Shown in pieces: positions 40,585-50,071 of a DNA stretch of 64,000 bases. Origin of the DNA: Streptomyces sp. CB09001 (lineage in GTDB: Bacteria; Actinomycetota; Actinomycetes; Streptomycetales; Streptomycetaceae); contig NZ_CP026730.1 in the NCBI RefSeq assembly GCF_003369795.1, positions 7,679,001 through 7,743,000 on the forward strand, written 5' to 3'. The notes under the pieces were generated by a model. The model saw only the letters and a list, made by a program, of their open reading frames with translations. It was not told the origin of the DNA and did not search any database. Position 1 is the first letter of the stretch. Every line of letters starts with the position of its first letter. Made by a program: the position numbers and the translations under genes.

Positions 40585-42077
40585 GCCTGCCCGGTCCCGG
40601 GCAGAATGAACGGGAAGCCGTGCCGGTCGAGTTCGCGCGCGGAGTCGGTGACCGCCGACACCAGGGCGTCCAGGTCCTCGGTGCTGTGCGCGCCGCCGGT
40701 GAACAGCATCGGCAGGCTGAGCGTGTAGAAGCCGCGCCGCCGCAGCATCAGCGTCAGCAGGAAGAACGCGACGGGGTTCACCGACCCGGCGAACGCCCGG
40801 TAGTCGTCGTAGGAGTCGTGCTCCAGGAAACCGAACGAGCCGATGAAGTCGCCGAACCCGACGAGCCGCAGCGGAATGCCGGTCTCGGTGCGGAACGCGG
40901 CGAGCCGCTCCTGCACCCGGGCGACCTTCGCACGGGTCTCGGGGTAGTACGTGTCCCGCTGCTCGTGCAGCAGCCGCAGACTCGCGTACGAGGCGCACAG
41001 CGCCAGGTGGTTGCCGGCGTGGGTGGTCTGCACACAGGTCTTGCGCCCGATGTCGGTCAGCGGCAGCCCGGAGGTCTGGGTGTGGTCCAGGAGCGCGGCC
41101 CGGCCGCCGACCGCGGACAGCGGGATGCCGAGGCCGCTGAGGACCTTGCCGTAGCAGTACAGGTCGGCCTCGATGCCGAAGTACGCGGCGGCGCCGCCGG
41201 GCCCGTAGCGGAAACCGGTGAGCACCTCGTCGAGGACGAACGGCACGCGCAGCGCCCGGCAGCGTTCGGAGACCGTCTTCAGGAGCGGCACCGTGTGCTC
41301 CACGAACGGGAACGACGAGGACGCCGCCTCGGTCAGCACACAGGCCAGCTCGTCCTTGTGCCGCTCGATCAACGCCACGGCCCGCACGGGGTCGTTGGGC
41401 AGCACCAGCAGATCGCGCGGATCGGCGACCGGTACTCCGGTGAGCGCGGACTGGCGCTCGATGCCGCCGTCCGGCGCGTTGCCGGGGAACGGCTGCGTCG
41501 GATGGCCGTGGTACCAGAAGGCCGTGTTGTGCATGCCGAGGTCGTGCACGCCGTGCAGCGAGCCCTCGAACTTGGCCACCATCCGGCGGCCGGTGTGCGC
41601 CCGCGCGAGCCGGATGGCGGCCGCGGTGGCGTCGGTGCCCGAGTTGAGGAACGCGAACTTCTCGCAGTGCGGCACGAACTCGCCCAGCAGATCGACGAGC
41701 TGCGACTCGACCGGGGTGCAGTAGCCGTTGCCCGTGGTGGTCGTCAGATGGTCGCGGACGAAGTCCACCACGGGCTGCGGGCTGTGCCCGTGCAGTGCCT
41801 GCGCGCCGAAGCCGAGGTGGCAGTCGGTGTAGGTGTTGCCGTCGGCGTCGAGGATGCGGCTGCCGTGCGCCTCGGTCACCACCAGCGGGAACTGCGGCGA
41901 GTGGAAGGGCCAGAAGACGTGGCTGGCGGCGTCCCGGGAGCGCAGCTGCTCGGTCGTCGCGGTCGACGCCTTCTGGCGTTCGGTGAGTTCACCGAACAGG
42001 TCGATCAGCCACGGCTGGGTCAGCAGATCGGCGACCAGCGACTCGACGGTCGTCGCGGCGGATGCGGTGGTCGTCAT
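40581..42077 (-). CDS. Class III PLP-dependent aminotransferase
   Basis: A 498-residue class III (acetylornithine/omega-amino acid type) aminotransferase. Motifs: FLNSGTDATAAAIRLARAHTGR for PLP phosphate binding, FVLDEVLTGFR with the cofactor Asp, and YCYGKVLSGLGIPLSAVGG with the Schiff-base Lys311. ATG 42077 starts a Thr/Ala-rich leader. It lies between a methyltransferase and the FAD oxidoreductase. In this context it could aminate a keto group or aldehyde on the acyl or polyketide intermediate, giving an amine or a cyclic imine; the amino-acceptor is unknown. Glutamate-1-semialdehyde aminomutase-like relatives are another possibility. Confidence 0.92.
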   Translation of the reverse strand: MTTTASAATTVESLVADLLTQPWLIDLFGELTERQKASTATTEQLRSRDAASHVFWPFHSPQFPLVVTEAHGSRILDADGNTYTDCHLGFGAQALHGHSPQPVVDFVRDHLTTTTGNGYCTPVESQLVDLLGEFVPHCEKFAFLNSGTDATAAAIRLARAHTGRRMVAKFEGSLHGVHDLGMHNTAFWYHGHPTQPFPGNAPDGGIERQSALTGVPVADPRDLLVLPNDPVRAVALIERHKDELACVLTEAASSSFPFVEHTVPLLKTVSERCRALRVPFVLDEVLTGFRYGPGGAAAYFGIEADLYCYGKVLSGLGIPLSAVGGRAALLDHTQTSGLPLTDIGRKTCVQTTHAGNHLALCASYASLRLLHEQRDTYYPETRAKVARVQERLAAFRTETGIPLRLVGFGDFIGSFGFLEHDSYDDYRAFAGSVNPVAFFLLTLMLRRRGFYTLSLPMLFTGGAHSTEDLDALVSAVTDSARELDRHGFPFILPGTGQA

Positions 42078-42079
42078 GG

Positions 42080-42976
42080 TCAGCTCCCGGCCGGCTTGGT
42101 CGCGCGCAGCACGCCGTAGTGCATGACCCCGCGCTCGTAGGCCTGCTTCATCAGGGGCACGGAGTTGAGGAACCGGAAGATGTCCATGCCCTTGGCGCGG
42201 ACCAGCTTCCAGATGACCGAGGGGTCGCGGACCACCGGCTTGACGATGTCCGTGGACAGCTTCCAGGTGTCCCACACCTGCTCCGACCAGTCGGCCGTCC
42301 GGACGTCGGCCAGGCCGAGCTCGCCGGCGAGTTCCGCGTAGCGCTCCAGCGGGAGGACGTGGGAGACGACGAAGTCGCGGTAGATGCGGTGCAGCAGCCG
42401 CGTCTCGTCGGCGTCGAGGCTCTCGTCGCGGGCGCACCATGTGGCGATCAGCAGCGTGCCGCCCGGCTTGAGCACCCGGGTGCACTCGGCCAGGAACGCC
42501 TTCTTGTCCGGCATCAGCTCGCAGCTCTCCAGCGCCCACACGACGTCGAAGGTGTCGTCGGGGTAGTCGGTGTGCATCGCGTCGAGCAGCCGGAAGGCGG
42601 TCTGGTCGGTGACGCCGGCCGCACCGGCCTTCGCCTCGGCGCGGCCGATCTGCTCGGCACTGATGGTGATGCCGTCGACGGTGCAGCCCAGACGGTTGGC
42701 GAGATGCACCGCGGAGGCGCCGATGCCGCAGCCGGCGTCGAGGACCCTGGCCATCGGCGGCACCGGGCCGAAGGCGATGAGCTCCTCCACCAGGCGCACC
42801 TGGGCGGCGTGCCGCCCGGGGTCGGCCTCGCCGTCGGCCCAGTACCCGTGGTGGATGTGCTCCCCCCACAGGTTCTCGTACAGCTCGATGAGTCCGTCGT
42901 AGTGGTCCTTGATGGCGGCGTGCAGGTCGGTGGTGGTCCAGCGGGGTTCGAGCGCGCTCGTCGTCGTGATCGTCAT
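42080..42976 (-). CDS. SAM-dependent methyltransferase (tocopherol/UbiE-like)
   Basis: A 298-residue class I methyltransferase. The SAM motif VLDAGCGIGASAVHLA is at about residues 82-97, followed by VDGITISAEQI and the FDVVWALESCELM motif. Similarity in wording is to gamma-tocopherol/UbiE-like C-methyltransferases and polyketide methyltransferases. ATG 42976 is used because GAGGGA lies upstream; the ATG at 43000 gives only a short extra tail. It is two bases from the aminotransferase start and 44 bases after the type III PKS gene. C- or O-methylation of the aromatic product is the simple inference. Confidence 0.9.
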   Translation of the reverse strand: MTITTTSALEPRWTTTDLHAAIKDHYDGLIELYENLWGEHIHHGYWADGEADPGRHAAQVRLVEELIAFGPVPPMARVLDAGCGIGASAVHLANRLGCTVDGITISAEQIGRAEAKAGAAGVTDQTAFRLLDAMHTDYPDDTFDVVWALESCELMPDKKAFLAECTRVLKPGGTLLIATWCARDESLDADETRLLHRIYRDFVVSHVLPLERYAELAGELGLADVRTADWSEQVWDTWKLSTDIVKPVVRDPSVIWKLVRAKGMDIFRFLNSVPLMKQAYERGVMHYGVLRATKPAGS

Positions 42977-43019
42977 GGCGGGATGTCCCTCGGTTCGCAT
43001 ACGTGGGTTCGGGGCGGGG

Positions 43020-44135
43020 TCAGAAACGGACGAGCGCCGATTCCATGGTCAGTCCGGGGCCGAAGGCCATGAGTACGCCGTACTCCCCGGGCGCGGGCCG
43101 CTCCTCACGCAGGATGCGGTCGAGGATCAGCAGGATCGTCGCGGACGAGCAGTTGCCGTTCTCGGCGAGGACGGCCCGGGACGGCCCCAGCTGACCGGCC
43201 GTCAGGCCCAGCTTCTCGCCGACGAAGTCGATGATCTTCGGGCCGCCGGGGTGGATGCCCCAGTGCCGTACGTCGCCGGCGTCCAGGCCGTGCGGGGCGA
43301 TCAGCCGCTCGACGAACGGGCCGATGCTCTCGCCGATGTAGAACGGCACGTACGGGGAGAGCGTCATCCGGAACGCCTGGTCCTCGATGTGCCAGCTCAT
43401 CGCGTGCGTGGTCTCGGGATGCGTCTCGGTGTGGGTGGCGAGGAACACCGGTCCCGGCGCCGGTCCGCCGTCGTCCGCCGCCAGCAGGGTCATCGCCCCC
43501 GCGTCGCCGAACAGCGCGTTCACGACGGCCTGTTCGGCGGTGAACTCCGGCCGGTGGTGCACCGAGCAGACCTCGGCGCTGCCGGCGAGCACCAGCTCGT
43601 CGGGGCGGGCGGCCAGCGCGTCGAATGCCGTCTTGAGGACGTTGAACGCCGCGTTGCAGCCCATGTGCCCGATGAAGGTGCGCCGCAGGTCGTTGCGGAG
43701 CCCGAACTCCTTGGCCAGCAGGATGTCGGGGGTGGGCCCCGCGTACCCGGTGCAACTGGCCATCACGAACGAGCCGATCCGGTCGGTGAGCCGGTCCGCC
43801 CCCGCGCCGCCCGCGGCGTCGAGGATGCCGCCGACCGTGCTGCGGCTCATCGCCAGGACGTTCTCCTCCCAGGCGGCCATCCGCGGCTTGATCGGCGGAT
43901 AGCCGTCCGCGTAGGCGGTGCGCGGGTCCCAGGCCATGTGCCGGGTGACCACCCCCGAGCCGCGGAAGATCTCCTCGGCCTTCGCCACGTCCCGGTACCG
44001 CTCGCGGTAGTACGTCTCGAACGCGTCCTTCTGCGGGACGACCGTGTCGGGCGCCGCGGTGCGCAGCGACAGCAGCTTCGCCACCCCGCGGGTCCGCGCG
44101 CGGCCGGGCGCCGGGGCCTCGGACACCGTCGTCAT
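43020..44135 (-). CDS. Type III polyketide synthase
   Basis: A 371-residue chalcone synthase-fold enzyme. The Cys160 (GHMGCNAAFN), His295 (WGIHPGGPK) and Asn328 (AENGNCSS) triad is complete, and the C-terminal GFGPG-type loop appears as AFGPGLTME. It extends a starter with malonyl-CoA to alkylpyrones, alkylresorcinols or similar. Start ATG 44135 overlaps the SRPBCC gene's stop. The operon's FAAL, ACP and dehydrogenases suggest that the starter is a desaturated acyl chain on an ACP, as for some alkylresorcinol synthases. Wording is nearer to alkylresorcinol/pyrone synthases than to THN synthase; exact product is open. Confidence 0.94.
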   Translation of the reverse strand: MTTVSEAPAPGRARTRGVAKLLSLRTAAPDTVVPQKDAFETYYRERYRDVAKAEEIFRGSGVVTRHMAWDPRTAYADGYPPIKPRMAAWEENVLAMSRSTVGGILDAAGGAGADRLTDRIGSFVMASCTGYAGPTPDILLAKEFGLRNDLRRTFIGHMGCNAAFNVLKTAFDALAARPDELVLAGSAEVCSVHHRPEFTAEQAVVNALFGDAGAMTLLAADDGGPAPGPVFLATHTETHPETTHAMSWHIEDQAFRMTLSPYVPFYIGESIGPFVERLIAPHGLDAGDVRHWGIHPGGPKIIDFVGEKLGLTAGQLGPSRAVLAENGNCSSATILLILDRILREERPAPGEYGVLMAFGPGLTMESALVRF

Positions 44136-44611
44136 GACGCAGCCCCGGCGCCCGACTCCACCCGCTCCTTGATGGCGGTGAGGAATCCGTCGGTGACCTG
44201 GTCGCTCTGCTGACGCGCGAACGGCTCGACCAGCGGCAGCACCACGGGCGCGATGTCGACGTCCGCCTCGGACCGGGTGTCGATCTCCAGGAAGGTGGTG
44301 CCGGGCTCGGTGCCGGGGGTGGTGCGGAACTCGCCCCAGGAACGGAAGTTGTGGCTGCCGACCGGCTCCCAGCGGATGCGGCCGGTGTCGGTGGCGTCGA
44401 AGCGGGTGCGGTGGTCGGGGGTGTGGCTGACGGCACCGTTGGAGATGGTGGCCAGCACGTAGTGGTAGACGTCGTCGCCCTCGGCCGTGAGGCTCTCCAC
44501 ACCCGGCATCAGCAGGCCGCAGCCCACGACGTCGAGCAGGAGCGCGCGTACGGCGTCCGGATCGGCCTTCACCTCGGTGCCGGCGACGCTGGCGGAGCGT
44601 ATGGAGACCAT
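44132..44611 (-). CDS. SRPBCC/polyketide cyclase-like protein
   Basis: A 159-residue protein. Recognisable parts: VKADPDAVRALLLDVVGCGLLMPGVESL at the N-terminus, the GSHNFRSWGEFRT strand, and a C-terminal helix. This is the START-like fold of polyketide cyclases and lipid-binding proteins. It lies between the UbiG-like methyltransferase and the type III PKS and overlaps the PKS start by four bases. A role in folding or cyclising the type III PKS chain (for example an aldol ring closure) is a fair inference; a carrier role is also possible. Confidence 0.8.
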   Translation of the reverse strand: MVSIRSASVAGTEVKADPDAVRALLLDVVGCGLLMPGVESLTAEGDDVYHYVLATISNGAVSHTPDHRTRFDATDTGRIRWEPVGSHNFRSWGEFRTTPGTEPGTTFLEIDTRSEADVDIAPVVLPLVEPFARQQSDQVTDGFLTAIKERVESGAGAAS

Positions 44612-44625
44612 GGTTGTCCTGTCCT

Positions 44626-45387
44626 TCACGAGGTGCTTCGTTTGACGGCGTGGCCGATGTAGCTGGCCGAGACATCGCCGGTGAGGGTGAAAGCGCCGAG
44701 ACGGCGGTGGCGCAGCAGACCCGGCAGCAGCAGGGGCAGCGGCCGGGCCGGGCCGAGCCCGTGCGTGGCGGCGAGCCGCAGACCGACGGACGCGAGCCGC
44801 ACCCGCAGCTCGGCGGGCCGGATGAACATCTTCCAGTTGTGCGTGCCGGGCTTGATGATGCCCAGGAGCTTCTCCGCGACCAGGATGAGCAGCAGATAGC
44901 TGCGCACCGTCCGGTTGACCGTGTCGAACAGCAGCACACCGCCGGGCACGAGCAGCCGCTCGATCTCGGCGAGCGCGGCCGGCAGGTCCTGGAAATGCTC
45001 CAGCACGTCGGAGGCGACGACCGCCTCGGCGCAACCGTCCGGAAGGCCGGTGCCGTACGCCGACCCGACCTGGTAGGTCACCTCGACACCGGAGGCCGCC
45101 GCGTGCCGGCGGGCGGCGGCGACGGTGCCGGGGGAGAGGTCGATGCCGGTGACGCGGTAGCCGCGGCCGGCGAGTTCCTCGGCGACGAGCCCGCCGCCGC
45201 AGCCCAGGTCGACGACGCGGATCGTGTCGGCGGCCCGGCCGGGGTGACGCTCCCGCAGGATCCGGTCGAAGTATCCGGTGCGCGCCGGGTTCATCTCGTG
45301 CAGGGCGCGCAGCGGGCCCTCGGTGTTCCACCAGTCGTCGCCGACCTCTTCGTAGTACTCGTTGTCGATCGTCAGCGCACTGGCCAT
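44626..45387 (-). CDS. SAM-dependent methyltransferase (UbiG-like)
   Basis: A 253-residue methyltransferase. The SAM motif is VVDLGCGGGLVAEELAGRG (residues 58-76), with YYEEVGDDWWNTEGPLRALHEMNPAR at the N-terminus, the hallmark of UbiG-type 3-demethylubiquinol O-methyltransferases. Start ATG 45387 overlaps the stop of the upstream dehydrogenase gene (TGATG). UbiG enzymes methylate phenolic hydroxyls of alkyl-catechols, so a methoxy group on an alkyl-phenol from the type III PKS fits well. It is the second of two methyltransferases in this operon. Confidence 0.9.
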   Translation of the reverse strand: MASALTIDNEYYEEVGDDWWNTEGPLRALHEMNPARTGYFDRILRERHPGRAADTIRVVDLGCGGGLVAEELAGRGYRVTGIDLSPGTVAAARRHAAASGVEVTYQVGSAYGTGLPDGCAEAVVASDVLEHFQDLPAALAEIERLLVPGGVLLFDTVNRTVRSYLLLILVAEKLLGIIKPGTHNWKMFIRPAELRVRLASVGLRLAATHGLGPARPLPLLLPGLLRHRRLGAFTLTGDVSASYIGHAVKRSTS

Positions 45388-46589
45388 CACACCCACCTCG
45401 GCGTCTCGACCGGGCTGATGCCCAGCGTCGCCTTGCCGATGAACTCGCGGGCCATGTCGTTGGTGAACGGCAGCAGCGGCCCCGCCTTGACGTCCCGCCA
45501 GATCTGCCCGATCCGGGAGCCGTCCCGGATACCGGAGCCGCCGATCACCTCGAAGGCGGTGGCGACGACGTGCTCGGCCTCATTGGTGATGTGGTACTTC
45601 GGGACGCAGGTGTCGGCCACGAACGCCGGCAGGTCCTCGCCCGGGTCCACGTGCCGGGTCGCGTACTCGGTGAGCAGGGCGTCCATCGTGGCGATCGACG
45701 ACCGCATCCGGGCCACCGCGAACTGGATGCCCGGCAGCCGGGCCAGATCGGACACGGCCGTCGTCGCACGCCCCCGGGTCCGCTCGACGGCCAGCTCGTA
45801 CGCCCGCTCGGCCAGCCCCAGGAACACGGCCGCGAAGCAGTAGTGCCCCCACTGCTGGCGGGCCATCACGAACAGCGGGGTGAGCCCGTCGGGGAAGACC
45901 GAGTCGTCGGCGTCGACCCGCAGACCGGCCAGCTTCAGCGAGTGCGAGCCCGTCATGGGCAGCGCGAAGCCGCTCCAGGGGGCGACCACCTCGATGCCTT
46001 CCTCGGGCTTCTCCACGAAGAACGCCGCCAGGTTGAACGGCGGCTCCAGATGCGCGTCGTCGAGACCGGCGGTGACCACCAGGTGCGTCGCCGCGTCATA
46101 GCCGGTGGCGAAGTGCTTGAGCCCGTCCAGGACGAAACCGTCGGGCACCCGGCGGGCCGTCGTGGAGGGCCGCACCCAGTTGCCGCCCGAGCCCTCGTCG
46201 GTGAACGGCCCCACCACGAACGCCCCGTCGCGCACCGCGCCGAACATCCGCTCACGCACGGCCACGCTCAGATCGCTGCGCATCGAACCGGTCAGCACGG
46301 CGTGGATGGCCAGCGTGAAGGCGGTCGACCCGCAGCCGCCCGCGATGATCCGCAGCAGCCGCGTGTTCTCCTCCAGCGTCGCCTCGAAGCCCCCCAGATC
46401 CGCGGGGACGTTGATCGCGGTGATTCCGGCGTCGATCAGCTCACGGATGTTCTCGCCGACGAACTCGCCGGACGCGTACGCCTTCTCGGAGCGCTCCTCG
46501 AAACGGCGCGCGAGGAGGCGGGCCCGGTCAAGCAACGCGGCCCAGCGCAGGGCCCGTTCGGTGCCCTCGACCGGTGTGACGGTGGTCAT
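45387..46589 (-). CDS. Acyl-CoA dehydrogenase-like flavoprotein, type III PKS side, copy 1
   Basis: A 400-residue flavoprotein of the acyl-CoA dehydrogenase/HsaA group. Motifs: GGCGSTAFTLAIHAV, DEGSGGNWVRPSTTARRV and the FAD loop ATAFEVIGGSGIRDGSRIGQIW. No YEGT-type catalytic Glu is seen; the segment reads IWRDVKAGPLLPFTND. ATG 46589 gives a normal N-terminus (ATG with no strong ribosome site ahead). It is coupled to a similar gene upstream, six bases away. In concert with the FAAL-loaded ACP it probably oxidises the acyl chain; a flavin monooxygenase role is also possible for HsaA-like proteins. Confidence 0.86.
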   Translation of the reverse strand: MTTVTPVEGTERALRWAALLDRARLLARRFEERSEKAYASGEFVGENIRELIDAGITAINVPADLGGFEATLEENTRLLRIIAGGCGSTAFTLAIHAVLTGSMRSDLSVAVRERMFGAVRDGAFVVGPFTDEGSGGNWVRPSTTARRVPDGFVLDGLKHFATGYDAATHLVVTAGLDDAHLEPPFNLAAFFVEKPEEGIEVVAPWSGFALPMTGSHSLKLAGLRVDADDSVFPDGLTPLFVMARQQWGHYCFAAVFLGLAERAYELAVERTRGRATTAVSDLARLPGIQFAVARMRSSIATMDALLTEYATRHVDPGEDLPAFVADTCVPKYHITNEAEHVVATAFEVIGGSGIRDGSRIGQIWRDVKAGPLLPFTNDMAREFIGKATLGISPVETPRWV

Positions 46590-46594
46590 GGCGT

Positions 46595-47785
46595 TCAGCC
46601 CTCCCAGCGGGGTTCGGCGAAGACCGGCACTCCGAGCGCGTGCTTGCCCGCCCACTCGGCGGTCACATCGGAGTTCGGCGGGACGAGCAGCCCGGCCACC
46701 ACGTCCCGGTAGGCGCGCTGCAGCGGGTGCGAGGACATCAGCGCGGAACCGCCCTGGACCTGCATGGCCAGCGAGACCACCTCATGAGCGAGGCGGCACA
46801 CGCTGTTCTTCATCACGCTCATCTCGATGTAGTGGCCGAGCGGATCCTCGGCGATCGCGGTGTCGTGGTCGGCGCGCACCGCCTGGTACAGGTGCGCCTC
46901 CGCGGCCGCGAGCCGGGTGCGCATCTCGGCCACCCGGAACTGCACACCCGGCAGATGCGCCACGGTCCGGTCCAGCACGTGCAGGGTGCGGCCGCGCTGC
47001 TCACGGACCACCGTCTCCAGGGCGCCGCGGGCGATCCCCAGGAACACGGACGCGAAGCTGCACCACGCCCAGTGCACCCCCTGCATGAACATCAGCGGCA
47101 GCGCCCCCGGCCGCCCCACCATGTGCGCGTCCGCCACGAACAGGTCGTCCAGGAGCAGCGAGTGGCTGCCCGTGGCACGCATGCCCGCCGCGTCCCACTC
47201 GGCGGTGACGCTCACTCCGCGCTCCGCCTTGGGCACCAGGAAGCCGACCGGCTCCGGCAGCCCCCGGTCGTCGGTACGGGCCGCGGACAGGAACAGCAGA
47301 TCGGCCGCAGGGAACCCGGTGAAGAAGCCCTTGCGCCCGTTCAGCAGATAACCGCCCTCCACGGGCTCGGCCTTGGTGGTGGGATGCCACCAGTTGCCGC
47401 CCACTCCGGGCTCACTGAACCCACCGGCGATCACCGCGCCGTCCTCGACGATGGCCCGGTACGCCCGCTCGGCCGCCGGACCTCCGATCCCCGCGATCAT
47501 CGCGATGCCGTGGACGTGCATGTTCACCGCGAACGCGGTACTCGCACAGCCGGCCGCGAGGGTCTCCTGCGCCCGGCACAACTCCTCCAACTCCGCGCCG
47601 CCACCGCCGTGTTCGCGTGGCACCGTCATCGCGGTGTACCCGGAGGAGACCAGTTCGGCCACGTTCTCGTGCGGAAAACTGCCCGCCGCGTCGTGCTCCG
47701 CGGCCCGGCCGGCGAACCCCGCCGCCAGCTCCTCGGCCAGCGCGACGAAATCGGTCCGCACGGGCGCGTCCTGGGTGACGGTCAT
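46595..47785 (-). CDS. Acyl-CoA dehydrogenase-like flavoprotein, type III PKS side, copy 2
   Basis: A 396-residue protein, same fold. It has CASTAFAVNMHVHGIAMIAG, the EPGVGGNWWHPTTKAEPV segment and the C-terminal VQGGSALMSSHPLQRAYRDV. Like its partner it has no visible YEGT Glu; the region reads RDVVAGLLVPPNSDV. The start at 47785 overlaps the ACP stop by four bases. Placed next to an ACP and a FAAL, it resembles acyl-ACP desaturating dehydrogenases of prodigiosin, tambjamine and lipopeptide pathways. Two genes would permit two double bonds. Confidence 0.87.
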   Translation of the reverse strand: MTVTQDAPVRTDFVALAEELAAGFAGRAAEHDAAGSFPHENVAELVSSGYTAMTVPREHGGGGAELEELCRAQETLAAGCASTAFAVNMHVHGIAMIAGIGGPAAERAYRAIVEDGAVIAGGFSEPGVGGNWWHPTTKAEPVEGGYLLNGRKGFFTGFPAADLLFLSAARTDDRGLPEPVGFLVPKAERGVSVTAEWDAAGMRATGSHSLLLDDLFVADAHMVGRPGALPLMFMQGVHWAWCSFASVFLGIARGALETVVREQRGRTLHVLDRTVAHLPGVQFRVAEMRTRLAAAEAHLYQAVRADHDTAIAEDPLGHYIEMSVMKNSVCRLAHEVVSLAMQVQGGSALMSSHPLQRAYRDVVAGLLVPPNSDVTAEWAGKHALGVPVFAEPRWEG

Positions 47786-48084
47786 CGCACGCCCCCCACG
47801 ACCAGCGGCCGCTCCTCGGGCACCGTCAGCGCCAGATAGCGCACCAGACTGCCGACGGTGTCGCCCTCCGCCCGGGTCGCCATCGCCAGCCAGTCCGAGA
47901 TCTCCACTCCCGCGTACGTGTCCCGGATGCGCTCGAAGAGCTCAGCCAGCTCCACCGAGTCCAGACCGAGGTCCCCGGTGAGCCGGGACCGCTCGGTGAT
48001 CTGCCGCCGCACCGTCTCGGGACGCACGGCGGCGAGGTGTTGCGTCAAGGTCGTCATGAAGGCTTGCGCCCGGTCGTCCTGCAC
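47782..48084 (-). CDS. Acyl carrier protein, type III PKS side
   Basis: A 100-residue ACP. The attachment Ser is in LTGDLGLDSVELAELF (about residue 55), with the EISDWLAM helix following. GTG 48084 is preferred over ATG 48057 because AGGAG lies five bases before the GTG, while the ATG has no site; the choice adds nine residues. It overlaps the dehydrogenase start. It should carry the acyl chain from the FAAL at 48282 to the dehydrogenases and the type III PKS. The 197-base gap to the FAAL stop has no gene that I can see. Confidence 0.88.
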   Translation of the reverse strand: MQDDRAQAFMTTLTQHLAAVRPETVRRQITERSRLTGDLGLDSVELAELFERIRDTYAGVEISDWLAMATRAEGDTVGSLVRYLALTVPEERPLVVGGVR

Positions 48085-48281
48085 ATCCACTCCTGGATAC
48101 CTGGGGAGAAAAATGGGTCGAAACCGCGGGAGAACCTGGTGGTGCGCCGGCTGTGGGGTGCCGTTCGGCCATGGTGGCGGCCCCGGCTGTAGCGGCGGTT
48201 GCGCGGCCGGACGGCCGCCGGACGGGTGGCGCGGACGCCGGTGAGCGCCCGGCCCCCGAGGGCCGGCGCGCACCGGCGGCC

Positions 48282-50057
48282 TCAGCCCTGGACCAGTTCC
48301 CCCGTCCGGTCCACCAGCCGCTCCGCCTCGGGCTCCACCACGGCGTGCACCGCGGCCGTCCGCCCCGTGAGGAACTGCCGGCGCATCAGCGTCCGCTGGA
48401 TCTTTCCGCTGGTGGTCCTGCGCACCGTGCCGGGCGCCACGAGCAGCACGCTGCCCGCCGCGATCCCGAACTCCCCGGTGATCGCGGTCTGGACCCGGCC
48501 GACCAGCTCCCGGCCCGCCCCGTCGACGTCCGGCGCCCCCTCCAGACCCGCCGCCTCCAGGACGAGCACCAGCCGCTCCCGGCCCGCTGGCCCGGCCGGC
48601 ACCGTGAACGCGGCGCACGTGCCCAGCGACCGGTCCACGGCCCGCGCCGCCGCCTCCACGTCGTGGGGGTAGATGTTGCGGCCGTTGACCAGCATCATCT
48701 CCTTCAGCCTGCCGGTGACGAACAACTGCCCGTCCACGACGGCACCGAGATCACCGGTGCGCAGCCAGCCCGCGCCCGCCGGCCCGCTCTCGCCGGCGAG
48801 CCGCGCCCCGAACGTCTCCGCCGTGGCCTCGGCCCGCGCCCAGTACCCGCCGGCCACGCTCTGCCCGCGCACCCAGAGCTCCCCGACCCGCCCCTGCGCC
48901 ACGGCCCGTGACGTGGCCGGGTCGACGACCCGCACCTCGAAGTCCTCGGCGCGCACCGTGCCGCTGCTCACCAGGGTGCGGGCCGAAGTGTCGGCCCCGG
49001 CCGGGACGACCTCGCCGCGCTCCAGGGCGGCCGCATCGACGCGGCGGGTCACGGGCGCGGCCCCGCGGGGCGCACCCGCCACCAACAGCGTGGTCTCCGC
49101 CATGCCGTAGCACGGGAAGAACGCCTCGGGCCGGAAGCCCGCGGGCGCGAACCGGCGGGCGAACGCGGCCAGGGTGTCGGCGCGCACCGGCTCGGCACCG
49201 TTGCAGGCCGACTCCCAGCCGGACAGGTCCAGACGGGCGAGATCGTCGTCCTTGACCCGCCGTACACACATGTCGTACGCGAAGTTCGGGCCACCGCCGA
49301 CGGTAACCCCGTGCTCCCCGATCATCTCCAGCCAGCCCACCGGCCGGCGCAGGAACGCGGCCGGTTCCATGAGCGCGGCCCGCGCCCCCAGCCACAGCGG
49401 CTGCAGCACATGCCCGATGAGCCCCATGTCGTGGTAGAGCGGCAGCCAGCTGCCGAACACGGAGTCGCCGGTGGCGCCCAGCGAGCGCTGCATCGCCGCC
49501 TCGTTGGCCATCAGGTTGCGGTGCGAGACCATGACGCCCTTGGGGGTACTGGTCGACCCCGACGTGTACTGAAGGAAGGCCAGGTCGTCCGGGCGCAGGC
49601 TGGGCGCGCGCCACTGCGAAGCGTCGCCCACCGGGCCGGCGTCCGTGGCCACGCAGGGCACGGACCGGATGCCGCTCAGCCCGGCCTCGATGTCCGGCGC
49701 GGCCGCCGCGGTGGTGAGCACCGCGCCGACCCGGGCGTCGCCGGCGATCCGGGCGAGGCGCTCGAAGTGGCGGGTGTGGTCCGTGGGCAGCGGCGCCGGG
49801 ACCGCGACCGCGCCCGCGTAGAGACAGCCGACGAACGCCGTCACGAAGGACAGGTCCGACGGGTAGAGCAGCAGCACCTGCCGGCCGGACAGGCCGCGCT
49901 CCAGGAGCCAGGACGCGATGTCCCTGGCCCGCTCGTCCAGCTCGGCGTAGCCGAGCCGCTCGACCCCCGTGCCGCGGACGAACGCGAAGGCCTCGGCCCC
50001 GCCCCGCTCCTGCACCCGGGCCAGCACCCGTTCCGTGTACGTCTCCTGATGTGCCAT
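48282..50057 (-). CDS. Fatty acyl-AMP ligase (FAAL), type III PKS side
   Basis: A 591-residue FAAL. ATP loop LQYTSGSTSTPKGVMVSH, then LPLYHDMGLIGHVLQPL, SFFPCYGMAETTLL-like FFPCYGMAETTLLVAG, WLRTGDLGAVVDGQLFVTGR and C-terminal RRTTSGKIQRTL lysine. ATG 50057 follows AAGGGG. It is a paralogue of the FAAL at 14827, with the same order of motifs but different wording, so the two were probably not copied recently. It activates a fatty acid as acyl-AMP and loads the ACP at 47782. Confidence 0.93.
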   Translation of the reverse strand: MAHQETYTERVLARVQERGGAEAFAFVRGTGVERLGYAELDERARDIASWLLERGLSGRQVLLLYPSDLSFVTAFVGCLYAGAVAVPAPLPTDHTRHFERLARIAGDARVGAVLTTAAAAPDIEAGLSGIRSVPCVATDAGPVGDASQWRAPSLRPDDLAFLQYTSGSTSTPKGVMVSHRNLMANEAAMQRSLGATGDSVFGSWLPLYHDMGLIGHVLQPLWLGARAALMEPAAFLRRPVGWLEMIGEHGVTVGGGPNFAYDMCVRRVKDDDLARLDLSGWESACNGAEPVRADTLAAFARRFAPAGFRPEAFFPCYGMAETTLLVAGAPRGAAPVTRRVDAAALERGEVVPAGADTSARTLVSSGTVRAEDFEVRVVDPATSRAVAQGRVGELWVRGQSVAGGYWARAEATAETFGARLAGESGPAGAGWLRTGDLGAVVDGQLFVTGRLKEMMLVNGRNIYPHDVEAAARAVDRSLGTCAAFTVPAGPAGRERLVLVLEAAGLEGAPDVDGAGRELVGRVQTAITGEFGIAAGSVLLVAPGTVRRTTSGKIQRTLMRRQFLTGRTAAVHAVVEPEAERLVDRTGELVQG

Positions 50058-50071
50058 CACAACCCCTTGGA

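Noticed and set aside
48055..48057. ATG start for the ACP of the type III PKS operon
   Set aside because: No ribosome site precedes it, whereas GTG 48084 in the same frame has AGGAG at five bases.
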